A DNA stretch of 6,480 bases from Faecalibacterium prausnitzii (GCA_002313795.1 DCCL01000264.1:1-6480); one strand, 5' to 3'. Shown: positions 1 through 5,848, numbered from the stretch's first letter. Made by a program: numbers and translations. The notes: a model not told the origin generated them from the letters alone.

Positions 1-884
1 TCCAGCGGCTCGATGAGCGGCAGATTGCCGTAGACCGAGAGGCCGTAGGTGTAGAAGTTCAGGTCAAATTCGTCCGGGTCGAGCTTCACTTCCTCCCGCA
101 GGATGCAGAACCGGCGCAGAAAATCCTTGTAGCTGCGGCGGCTGCGGTTGGCGGCTTTCACCTGCTCCCGCAGGGCATCGGCTCCTTCGCCTGCCTCTTT
201 GTCCCGCAGCTCCAGCTCTGTCTGCATCCGCTCCCCGATCTTCTGCCAGGTCTTCTGAGGCAGCGGGGTGGGCATCTGCTGGGGCTGGTCGGGAGCATCT
301 TTGGGCCAGAGCCGGTGGTCATCGGTGTAGAACTCTTTTTCCAGCTGCCGCAGCACACCGGGCGTCTGACGCACCAGCCAGCGATAGACCGGGGCCGCAG
401 CGGCCACCTTTTCCTGTGCAATGATCTCCTCATAGGCGTGCTGGCGCACCCAGGTCAGGGGGCGCTGGACGCTCCTGCGGCCGAGGCTGTCGATGACATT
501 TTCTACCGCGATATCACAGGCCAGGTCCCACAGGCGGCGGTCCCGCTTCCCCCGCAGCCAGAGGTGGCGGAAGATGCAGTGGAACACCGTGTGGAGATAG
601 AGCCGGTTGAGATATTTCGGGTTCTTCTGGTAGAGCCGCAGCAGGGCGCTGGGCTGATAGCAGAGGATGGTGCCGTCGGTAGCCAGCACGCCGCACCGCT
701 CGTCGGCGGTGGGGGCCAGCGCCGAGAGGGCCTGGTCCAGAAAACGAAAATCCAGATACAGCCCACTGCGCACCACAGCCAGCACCTCAAGGCCCATCCG
801 GGCCTGCCATTCCTCGTGGGTCTCGGGCCGGGCCGACTGGAAGGGCTTGCGGGGGTCAATAAACTTTTCCTTCTCAGAAATCAA
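1..884 (-). CDS. DUF2201-type protein: putative metallopeptidase domain + start of VWA-like domain (partial, runs off left edge)
   Basis: An open frame runs from a TTG at 884-882 to the window edge (294 codons visible), without a stop. The N-terminal half has the landmarks of the DUF2201_N putative metallopeptidase family: a histidine cluster HTVFHCIFRH (residues 98-107), then RRLWDLACDIAVENVIDSL (about 116-134). A charged linker follows. The last visible residues, around LNFYTYGLSVYGNLPLIEP, match the lead-in to the C-terminal VWA-like domain, whose metal-binding part would lie outside the window. The TTG start is chosen because AGAGG (892-896) sits 7 bases upstream and no in-frame ATG is near. 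It overlaps the end of the LRR gene by 11 bases, so the two are probably translationally coupled. The classical HExxH glutamate is replaced by Thr, so protease activity is doubtful. Such proteins are commonly encoded beside MoxR-like AAA+ ATPases; the partner is not visible here. Family assignment is from motif memory; biological role unknown. Confidence 0.82.
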   Translation of the reverse strand, partial: MISEKEKFIDPRKPFQSARPETHEEWQARMGLEVLAVVRSGLYLDFRFLDQALSALAPTADERCGVLATDGTILCYQPSALLRLYQKNPKYLNRLYLHTVFHCIFRHLWLRGKRDRRLWDLACDIAVENVIDSLGRRSVQRPLTWVRQHAYEEIIAQEKVAAAAPVYRWLVRQTPGVLRQLEKEFYTDDHRLWPKDAPDQPQQMPTPLPQKTWQKIGERMQTELELRDKEAGEGADALREQVKAANRSRRSYKDFLRRFCILREEVKLDPDEFDLNFYTYGLSVYGNLPLIEPL

Positions 885-1962
885 AATCGTACCTCTTTTT
901 CCGGGGAGCCGCCGCGTTCTTCCTGTGTTCGGCATCGGCCAGCAGAGCGGCGGCACCGGCATTGTCGGCCTTGGCGGCGAGGGCAGCACCCTCCGCAAAG
1001 GCGGCAGCATCCATCAGATCCAGCGCCAGCAGGGCCTTGATGCCCTCCATATCCTGCGCTTTCAGCAGGCGGCCCAGCACCCGGCCCGTGTTGACCCGGA
1101 GGAACTCCCGGTAAGCGTCCCGGGCGGCATCGCTGAGCTGCCAGGGCCAGCGCAGCCGGTCAAAGCAGAGCATCGCCATCACATTGGCGTCATCGGCATC
1201 ATGGCCCTGGGGGAAAATGGCATCGTACTCCACCGGGAGGAGCTTATTCTCCAGAAAACACTGGCGGTAATGATAGCCCTGCCCCGAGAACGTATGGAGC
1301 AGGATATGGGCCGGGGTCTCTTCGATATCCTCCCAATAGGCCGGATACCACAGCCCCGCCCGGGGTGCATCCTCTCCCACCGGCCAGAACAAAGCCCGCA
1401 CAGCCTCGGTGATGCTGCCCACGAGGGCGAACAGGCCGGTGGCCTGCTCCGGCATGGCCCGGATGACGAGATCCTCCAGTGCAAAGCAGTTGAGAAAGAC
1501 ATCGCTGCCCACGGTCAGCTCCCCGGCTCCGGCGCTCAGACGCCGCAGTTTCCTGCAGTTGTAGAAAGCACAGCTGCCGATGACCCGCAGGCTGTCGGGC
1601 AGGGTGAGTTCTTCCAGAAAATTGCCGCAGATGGGGTGGAGTTCTTCCTCCTGCCCGCTGCCGGGTGCTTCCGGCTCGTCGAAATCGAAGCTGTAGCGCA
1701 CCTTGCCGCTGACATCCCGGCCAAAGGCCCGGGTCAGGCGGAACGTTCCATCTTCGGCCTGCGCATAGCGGCAGAGCTTTTCCGGGCCGGGCAAGCCCCG
1801 GGGCTTTTCGGAAAAGCAGTAATCCCCCAGTTCGGTGATGGCCCACTCTCCGGCATCCTCCGGCGCAGGCAGAGCTGTCGGGAGGAGCACGCAGGGCTCA
1901 TCCCCATACACCCGCACAAGGCGGGCCGTGCCGCCGGACAGCGGCAGAATATCCAAAATCAT
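874..1962 (-). CDS. BspA-like leucine-rich-repeat protein with ankyrin-like C-terminus
   Basis: Predicted 362-residue soluble protein with no signal peptide or membrane segment. The ATG at 1962 is preferred over an in-frame TTG at 1983, because GCGAGG lies 5 bases before the ATG while the TTG lies right at the end of a terminator T-tract. Residues about 116-167 hold BspA/LRR_5-type repeats (FLEELTLPDSLRVIGSCAFYNC, cut here to its key part, then SDVFLNCFALEDLVI). Residues about 20-110 form an acidic N-terminal part with no recognisable domain. The last ~80 residues are helical and Ala/Leu-rich (LLKAQDMEGIKALLALDL, GAALAAKADNAGAAALLADA), like degenerate ankyrin repeats. The tail is basic, then YDFDF. 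Such repeats usually mediate protein-protein contacts. The stop overlaps the start of the DUF2201/VWA-like gene, so the pair is likely one transcript; the LRR protein may be a recognition or scaffold partner. That role is inference. Confidence 0.8.
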   Translation of the reverse strand: MILDILPLSGGTARLVRVYGDEPCVLLPTALPAPEDAGEWAITELGDYCFSEKPRGLPGPEKLCRYAQAEDGTFRLTRAFGRDVSGKVRYSFDFDEPEAPGSGQEEELHPICGNFLEELTLPDSLRVIGSCAFYNCRKLRRLSAGAGELTVGSDVFLNCFALEDLVIRAMPEQATGLFALVGSITEAVRALFWPVGEDAPRAGLWYPAYWEDIEETPAHILLHTFSGQGYHYRQCFLENKLLPVEYDAIFPQGHDADDANVMAMLCFDRLRWPWQLSDAARDAYREFLRVNTGRVLGRLLKAQDMEGIKALLALDLMDAAAFAEGAALAAKADNAGAAALLADAEHRKNAAAPRKKRYDFDF

Positions 1963-1981
1963 AACAACCTCGCTGTCACAC

Positions 1982-2017
1982 AAAAAAGCTGCCGCACAGA
2001 CGCGCCGTGCAGCAGCT
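1982..2017 (-). terminator. Rho-independent terminator after the FMN-binding gene
   Basis: On the minus strand an 11-bp stem (arms 2017-2007 and 1997-1987, one mismatch) with a 9-base loop is followed by six T (1987-1982). It begins 16 bases after the stop of the FMN-binding gene. It ends only about 20 bases before the ATG of the LRR gene, which leaves no room for a promoter between them, so it may act as a partial terminator or attenuator for the LRR/DUF2201 pair. Confidence 0.85.
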
Positions 2018-2033
2018 GAGGGTCAGAACTTCA

Positions 2034-2426
2034 TCACTGTGCGGCCTGTGCAAGGCAATCGTCCATTGCTGCAAATACCGCATCGCTGGTCATGGTGCTG
2101 CCGGAAACGGCATCCACGCCCACCGTAGAGCCGGCATCCAGCAGAGAAGCCGCGAGGGTCTCTGCCGCCTTGCCGCCCAGCTCCGGCGTCTCGCCGGAAG
2201 CGTCGATCACAACATTGGTCACTTTGCCGCCGGTGATGGTGACCGTAACGCCCACCTCGCTCAGGCAGCCCTGTGCACTGGCCGTGTAGGTGCCGTCGGT
2301 GTAGGTGTCGGCATTGTCTGCGGCAGGCACCGTGCCGGTGCTGGCAATATACAGTGCCAGCACGATGCCAAGGATGACATCCAGCACCAGCATGAGGATA
2401 ATGTTGCGGGTCATGTGTTTTTTCAT
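2034..2426 (-). CDS. Membrane-anchored FMN-binding-domain protein
   Basis: Predicted 130-residue protein. After the charged start MKKHMTRN comes one hydrophobic helix (about residues 9-28), so it is probably anchored in the membrane with the rest outside the cell. The remainder is a single FMN_bind domain as in RnfG/NqrC and many small clostridial proteins: DGTYTASAQG (44-53), VTITGGKVTNVVI (62-74), TPELGGKA (80-87) and VDAVSGSTMTSDAV (104-117). In this family ApbE attaches FMN through a phosphoester to the last Thr of the D-x-x-S/T-G-A-T motif; here the equivalent is T111 in DAVSGST, with Ser in place of the usual Ala. It likely carries electrons in an extracytosolic redox chain, partner unknown. 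The SD AAAGGAG (2440-2446) is 13 bases from the ATG, longer than normal. It lies 48 bases after glnS with no terminator seen between, so co-transcription with glnS is likely. A terminator follows. Confidence 0.88.
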   Translation of the reverse strand: MKKHMTRNIILMLVLDVILGIVLALYIASTGTVPAADNADTYTDGTYTASAQGCLSEVGVTVTITGGKVTNVVIDASGETPELGGKAAETLAASLLDAGSTVGVDAVSGSTMTSDAVFAAMDDCLAQAAQ

Positions 2427-2474
2427 GGTCTGTGAAGTGCTCCTTTCGTGATGCCGCGTTTTGCTACAGGCCGC

Positions 2475-4133
2475 TTATTTTGCAGGCTTGAAGCTGTCGC
2501 GCAGGGTCACGACACGATTGTACACGCCGGGATTCTTGGAATCGGGCGTAAAGAAGCCGGTACGCACGAACTGGAACTTCTCACCGGGCTTTGCGCCGGC
2601 CAGAGACTCTTCCAGCTTGCAGCCCTTGCGGACCACAACGCTTTCAGGGTTCAGGTAGTCCTTGTAATCGCTGCCCTCGGGGATAGCGTTCATGTTGGCC
2701 TCTGTGAAGAGCTTGTCGTACAGGCGCACCTCCGCGTCCACCGCGTGAACAGCGCTCACCCAGTGGATGGTGCCCTTGACCTTGCGGCCATCGGCAGGGT
2801 TGCCGTTGCCGGTCTCCAGATCTGCGGTGCAGTGGATGGCGGCGATGTTGCCGTCGGGGTTCTTCTCGATGCTCTCGCACTTGACGATATAAGCGCCCAT
2901 CAGACGAACTTCGCCGCCCACGGTCAGGCGCTTGAACTTGGGAGGCGGCACCTCGGCGAAGTCCTCGTTGTCGATCCACAGTTCCCGGGTAAAGGCCACC
3001 TTGCGGGTGGTGGTGTCGTTGGCTTCACGGTTGGGGTTGTTGGCCACGTCGAAATACTCGGTCTTGTCGGCGGGGTAGTTGTCCACGATGAGCTTCACGG
3101 GGTCCAGCACGGCGATGCGGCGCTGTGCAGTCAGGTCCAGCTCACTGCGGATGCAGGCTTCCAGCTGACGCATATCGATGAGGTTATCGGACTTGGAGAT
3201 ACCGGCCTCACGCACGAAGGTAAAGATGGAAGTGGGCGTATAACCGCGGCGGCGCAGGCCGCACAGGGTGGGCATACGGGGGTCATCCCAGCCGTCTACG
3301 ATGCCCATCTCCACCAGCTCACGCAGGTAGCGCTTGCTCATGACGGTGTTGGTCATGTTCAGGCGGGCAAACTCGCGCTGCTTGGGGAACTCGGTGCCGA
3401 AAATGTTCTCGATGACCCAGTTGTACAGCGGGCGGTGGTTCTCAAACTCCAGACTGCACAGGCTGTGAGTGATGCCCTCGATGGCGTCCTGGATGGGGTG
3501 GGCAAAGTCGTACATCGGGTAGATGCACCACTTGTTGCCCTGACGGTGATGCTCGGCATACTTGATGCGGTAGATGGCCGGGTCACGGAGGTTCATGTTG
3601 GGGCTGGCGAGGTCGATCTTGGCGCGGAGGGTCTTCTCGCCCTCCTTGAACTCGCCCGCACGCATCCGGCGGAAGAGGTTGAGGTTCTCTTCCGGGGTGC
3701 GGTCACGCCACGGAGAGGGGCGGGAGGGCTTGCCTGCGTCGCTGCCGCGGTACTCGCGCATCTCATCACGGGTCAGGTCGTCCACATAGGCCTTGCCCTC
3801 GCGGATGAGCTTCTCGGCGTACTCGTAGCACTTATCAAAGTAATCGCTGCCATAGAAGATGCCGCCGTTGGGGTCGGCACCCAGCCAGTGCAGGTCTTCG
3901 ATGATGCTGTTGACGTACTCCTCGCCTTCGCGGGCGGGGTTGGTGTCGTCAAGACGGAGATTGAACTTGCCGCCGTACTGGTTGGCGATGGACCAGTTGA
4001 TATAGATGGCCTTGGCGCTGCCGATGTGCAGGTAGCCGTTGGGCTCCGGCGGGAAGCGAGTATGGATCTCGCTGACCTTGCCTTCTGCGAGGTCGGCGTC
4101 AATGATCTCGGTCAAAAAGTTTTTATCTGCCAT
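2475..4133 (-). CDS. glnS: Glutaminyl-tRNA synthetase (GlnRS)
   Basis: Complete 552-residue class I aminoacyl-tRNA synthetase, close to the usual ~550 for bacterial GlnRS. It charges tRNA-Gln with glutamine using ATP in the cytosol. Visible signatures in order: RFPPEPNGYLHIGSAKA (26-42), containing the HIGH-type motif; LDDTNPAREGEEYV (61-74); the GlnRS-typical YPMYDFAHPIQDAIEGITHS (205-224); and VMSKRYL (264-270), the KMSKS-type motif. The C-terminal anticodon-binding barrels begin near LDPVKLIV (343-350) and run to the end. GluRS is excluded by the eukaryote-like PPEPNGYLHIG and VMSKR signatures. The ATG at 4133 has the strong SD AGGGGG (4148-4143) 9 bases upstream, and a sigma-A-type promoter lies at 4221-4193. 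Many Firmicutes lack GlnRS and use Glu-tRNA(Gln) amidotransferase (GatCAB) instead, so its presence is a useful lineage trait. Confidence 0.98.
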   Translation of the reverse strand: MADKNFLTEIIDADLAEGKVSEIHTRFPPEPNGYLHIGSAKAIYINWSIANQYGGKFNLRLDDTNPAREGEEYVNSIIEDLHWLGADPNGGIFYGSDYFDKCYEYAEKLIREGKAYVDDLTRDEMREYRGSDAGKPSRPSPWRDRTPEENLNLFRRMRAGEFKEGEKTLRAKIDLASPNMNLRDPAIYRIKYAEHHRQGNKWCIYPMYDFAHPIQDAIEGITHSLCSLEFENHRPLYNWVIENIFGTEFPKQREFARLNMTNTVMSKRYLRELVEMGIVDGWDDPRMPTLCGLRRRGYTPTSIFTFVREAGISKSDNLIDMRQLEACIRSELDLTAQRRIAVLDPVKLIVDNYPADKTEYFDVANNPNREANDTTTRKVAFTRELWIDNEDFAEVPPPKFKRLTVGGEVRLMGAYIVKCESIEKNPDGNIAAIHCTADLETGNGNPADGRKVKGTIHWVSAVHAVDAEVRLYDKLFTEANMNAIPEGSDYKDYLNPESVVVRKGCKLEESLAGAKPGEKFQFVRTGFFTPDSKNPGVYNRVVTLRDSFKPAK

Positions 4134-4142
4134 GATGGCGTT

Positions 4143-4166
4143 CCCCCTGTCAGGGCATACCTGCCC
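4143..4166 (-). promoter_or_regulatory. Possible alternative hairpins sequestering the glnS ribosome binding site
   Basis: In the short glnS leader, GGGCA (4166-4162) can pair with TGCCC (4157-4153) around a 4-base loop. The CCCT overlapping that second arm (4155-4152) can instead pair with AGGG (4148-4145) inside the Shine-Dalgarno sequence. Both use bases 4155-4153, so the two helices exclude each other. This could tune translation, but the second helix is only 4 bp and may be chance. Confidence 0.3.
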
Positions 4167-4192
4167 GGAAATTTACACTTTTCATATCTTTT

Positions 4193-4221
4193 ATAATACA
4201 CCATTTCCGGCTCTGCTTCAA
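4193..4221 (-). promoter_or_regulatory. Predicted sigma-A promoter of glnS
   Basis: On the minus strand a -35 TTGAAG (4221-4216) and a -10 TATTAT (4198-4193) are separated by exactly 17 bases. Transcription would begin near 4186, giving a leader of roughly 50 bases, which is too short for a T-box. Confidence 0.7.
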
Positions 4222-4325
4222 GGTGGGAAGCCCAAGTTCCAGACGCTTCCGGCCTTATTTTGTGCAAAAGCGGGTCATTTTTCCCTTCCCCGTCCTGTTC
4301 AGGGCAAAAAGTTTGAAATTCATGC

Positions 4326-4354
4326 TTGACATTCCGCCCAGAATCTTATATAAT
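4326..4354 (+). promoter_or_regulatory. Consensus sigma-A promoter of tRNA-Trp
   Basis: Perfect -35 TTGACA (4326-4331) and perfect -10 TATAAT (4349-4354) with a 17-base spacer. Transcription would start near 4361, where a small hairpin (GCATTC/GAATGC, 4361-4375) forms the extreme 5' end of the precursor. The -35 region and its surroundings match the tRNA-Asp promoter at 24 of 29 positions. Confidence 0.93.
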
Positions 4355-4387
4355 AATCAAGCATTCAGCGAATGCAGATACAAATTT

Positions 4388-4463
4388 AGGGGTATAGCTC
4401 AGTTGGTAGAGCAGCGGTCTCCAAAACCGCGTGCCGTGAGTTCGAGACTTACTACCCCTGCCA
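4388..4463 (+). tRNA. tRNA-Trp (anticodon CCA)
   Basis: A 76-base cloverleaf with encoded CCA end. Acceptor AGGGGTA pairs with TACCCCT, discriminator G. D-stem GCTC/GAGC; anticodon stem GCGGT/ACCGC around loop CTCCAAA gives anticodon CCA, reading UGG. T-arm GTGAG-TTCGAGA-CTTAC has one G-T pair. It forms a single-gene unit with its own consensus promoter and terminator. Confidence 0.97.
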
Positions 4464-4464
4464 C

Positions 4465-4499
4465 AAACGCACAGAGAGTTCTCTGTGCGTTTTGTTTTT
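4465..4499 (+). terminator. Rho-independent terminator of tRNA-Trp
   Basis: A 12-bp perfect stem (4465-4476 with 4481-4492) around a 4-base loop AGTT, followed by a T-rich tract through 4499. It starts one base after the CCA end of tRNA-Trp. Confidence 0.93.
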
Positions 4500-4584
4500 A
4501 TCTTCCGAGGTTCCGGGCGGGTCTGCACTCGGCACTTACCGGAGATCTCCGGCCTGTCTTCTTCGATATTTTCCCCTGTTTTCT

Positions 4585-4614
4585 CTGCGATTTACACGAA
4601 AAATCGCAGTTTTC
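4585..4614 (+). other. Perfect hairpin with T-tract, possible back-up terminator
   Basis: CTGCGATTT (4585-4593) pairs perfectly with AAATCGCAG (4601-4609) around a 7-base loop, followed by TTTTCTATT. It lies about 90 bases after the tRNA-Trp terminator and upstream of the tRNA-Asp promoter, so it may insulate the two units. The rest of 4500-4650 has no gene; it also holds the 14-base palindrome CCGGAGATCTCCGG (4539-4552). Confidence 0.4.
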
Positions 4615-4633
4615 TATTCTAATGTCCGACTTT

Positions 4634-4660
4634 CAGAAATTTTTCTGACATTTTCTGAAA
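4634..4660. promoter_or_regulatory. Palindromic AT-rich block before the tRNA-Asp promoter
   Basis: CAGAAA-TT-TTTCTG (4634-4647) is a perfect 14-base palindrome. A further TTTTCTGAAA copy (4651-4660) ends 7 bases before the -35 box. It could be an operator or an UP-type element for the tRNA-Asp promoter; no factor can be named. Confidence 0.35.
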
Positions 4661-4667
4661 TTCCCGC

Positions 4668-4696
4668 TTGACAATCCGCCTATCTTCAGGTATAAT
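4668..4696 (+). promoter_or_regulatory. Consensus sigma-A promoter of the tRNA-Asp/tRNA-Thr unit
   Basis: Perfect -35 TTGACA (4668-4673) and -10 TATAAT (4691-4696), 17-base spacer. The precursor leader of about 45 bases can form a GGCG/CGCC hairpin (4709-4722). Confidence 0.93.
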
Positions 4697-4747
4697 AACA
4701 CACGTTCCGGCGGTCAAACGCCAGACACGATGCACTTGAGCGATCAT

Positions 4748-4824
4748 GGCCCGGTAGCTCAGTTGGTTAGAGCACCAGCCTGTCACGCTGGGGGTCGTCG
4801 GTTCGAGCCCGATCCGGGTCGCCA
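4748..4824 (+). tRNA. tRNA-Asp (anticodon GTC)
   Basis: A 77-base cloverleaf with encoded CCA. Acceptor GGCCCGG pairs with CCGGGTC (one G-T), discriminator G. Anticodon stem CCAGC/GCTGG around CTGTCAC gives GTC, reading GAC/GAU. T-loop TTCGAGC is normal. It is the first gene of a two-tRNA transcript, with tRNA-Thr only 3 bases downstream. Confidence 0.97.
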
Positions 4825-4827
4825 TTT

Positions 4828-4996
<169 letters not shown>

Positions 4997-5011
4997 TTTC
5001 GGCTGACCTGC

Positions 5012-5040
5012 TTGCTTTTTTGGGTCAAATGAAGTATACT
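5012..5040 (+). promoter_or_regulatory. Candidate promoter for a non-coding transcript
   Basis: -35 TTGCTT (5012-5017) and -10 TATACT (5035-5040) with a 17-base spacer. The -10 is good, the -35 only half matches the consensus. It would drive RNA from about 5047 to the terminator at 5261-5303. Confidence 0.4.
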
Positions 5041-5078
5041 GTCCTTATAGTCACGACCATATTTATCGCAATTTTCAT
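5025..5078 (-). other. Mini-ORF of 17 codons with a good ribosome binding site
   Basis: GTGAGG followed 8 bases later by ATG (5078) opens MKIAINMVVTIRTVYFI and stops at 5025. It lies directly before the recombinase-like start on the same strand. It is too short to assign; it may be a leader peptide, a gene fragment or chance. Its strand is opposite to the candidate small RNA, so both are unlikely to be functional. Confidence 0.25.
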
Positions 5079-5303
5079 AGATAGCGCCTCACAAAACGAC
5101 ATATTTGCGATATGCAGTTTGCGGATGTTGTTTAGGCGTTAAAAACGCAAACTGCTATAACCATTTGGCCGGGCTCTGAGGGTTCTGCCTTCTGATTTTG
5201 AGCCGCAGCAGTTCCCATTTTTCTTTTTTATTTTGAGAGCTATTTCCTCCAATAGATAAGCCGCGCCGCAGGTTCTGAACATTACCTGCGGCGCGGTTTT
5301 TTT
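5047..5303 (+). ncRNA. Candidate small RNA, about 257 nt, family unknown
   Basis: Bounded by a plausible promoter (5012-5040) and a very strong terminator (5261-5303), with no protein gene between. It can fold TATCGCAA (5065-5072) with TTGCGATA (5107-5114), and then a perfect 10-bp stem, GCAGTTTGCG with CGCAAACTGC, between about 5116 and 5156 around a 22-base loop. An alternative GCGTT/AACGC helix lies within that loop and arm. I see no match to 6S, SRP, RNase P, tmRNA or a known riboswitch. It could equally be an orphan terminator with a mobile-element remnant upstream. Confidence 0.35.
5261..5303 (+). terminator. Very strong rho-independent terminator with no annotated gene upstream
   Basis: A perfect 13-bp GC-rich stem, CCGCGCCGCAGGT (5261-5273) with ACCTGCGGCGCGG (5284-5296), 10-base loop, then seven T (5297-5303). 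The T-tract fixes the direction as plus. The only recognised plus-strand genes upstream, tRNA-Asp/Thr, already have their own terminator 300 bases earlier. Confidence 0.88.
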
Positions 5304-5509
5304 GCTGCGAGCGATTGAATCGTGTCATTGTCTCTGTTATACGGAACAATAAGAGCGCTGTCCATATGGGTATGGGGCGGTCCGTCATCTTCTGCCATGT
5401 GCAGGGGAGGCGGATTTTCTTATGCGGTTCCACCGACACGGAATGTGGAAGGGGGATGATTCATGATAGTTATAGCATGTTTTTTCCCTTTGCAACTGTC
5501 TGAGGAAAC
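5304..5509. other. Non-coding stretch, probable mobile-element remnant
   Basis: No convincing gene. Two tiny plus-strand frames carry SD-like sequences: 5422-5466 (MRFHRHGMWKGDDS, GGGGAGG 11 bases upstream), and a frame starting at 5463 (MIVIACFFPLQLSEETKRK..., GGAAGGGGG 7 bases upstream). The two overlap by ATGA, as coupled genes do. The second runs into the terminator of the minus-strand tRNA-Thr and then antisense through the tRNA to a stop at 5627, so at most its first ~19 codons could be genuine. This looks like the beginning of a gene that lost its body. Confidence 0.3.
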
Positions 5510-5551
5510 AAAAAGAAAGCACCCTGAAACCTTCCGGTTCCAAGGTGCTTT
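5510..5551 (-). terminator. Rho-independent terminator of minus-strand tRNA-Thr
   Basis: A 16-bp stem with two G-T pairs (5551-5536 with 5531-5516) closed by a GGAA (GNRA-type) tetraloop, followed on the minus strand by CTTTTT. It begins 4 bases after the CCA end of the tRNA. Confidence 0.92.
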
Positions 5552-5555
5552 GAGC

Positions 5556-5631
<76 letters not shown>

Positions 5632-5648
5632 ACAATCACAGCTCAATT

Positions 5649-5677
5649 AGTTTATCATAAAGCGCATCACATTGCAA
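5649..5677 (-). promoter_or_regulatory. Predicted promoter of minus-strand tRNA-Thr
   Basis: On the minus strand -35 TTGCAA (5677-5672) and -10 TAAACT (5654-5649) with a 17-base spacer; the tRNA begins 17 bases after the -10 box. It is weaker than the two consensus plus-strand tRNA promoters and lacks their shared -35 block. The adjoining 5678-5848 stretch shows no gene. Confidence 0.65.
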
Positions 5678-5848
5678 GAGGTTTTTGCAAAAAAATCCTG
5701 ATTTTTTCAAAAAGACGGCTTCTCTGCTGGAAAATCCGAACCTGCCCGGAGCTTCTGCATCTCATTGCGCCTGAAATCACTCCGTTTCCCTATAACCTTT
5801 ACGGTTCTCCGTCCGGAAAATCAGATCTCCCTCCGAATCTCATCCACC

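Noticed and set aside
315..1040. Plus-strand 241-codon open frame
   Set aside because: Antisense to the DUF2201/VWA-like gene; no recognisable motif.
667..2019. Plus-strand 450-codon open frame
   Set aside because: Antisense to the LRR gene in high-GC DNA; no domain and no ribosome binding site, while the minus frames have repeats, starts and overlaps that make sense.
2448..4196. Plus-strand 582-codon open frame
   Set aside because: Antisense shadow of glnS; low-complexity Val/Ala/Gly/His composition, while the minus frame gives an unmistakable GlnRS.
4134..4230. T-box riboswitch before glnS
   Set aside because: The predicted leader is only about 50 bases, with no T-box sequence and no specifier stem or antiterminator.
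4539..4552. Perfect palindrome CCGGAGATCTCCGG as an operator
   Set aside because: It lies between two tRNA units, about 110 bases before the next -35 box, with no second copy; kept only as a note.
5155..5439. Minus-strand 94-codon frame ending in KKEKWELLRLKIRRQN...
   Set aside because: GTG start without an SD, and it reads through the 13-bp terminator stem. The C-terminal part looks protein-like, so it may be a relic, but not a gene as it stands.
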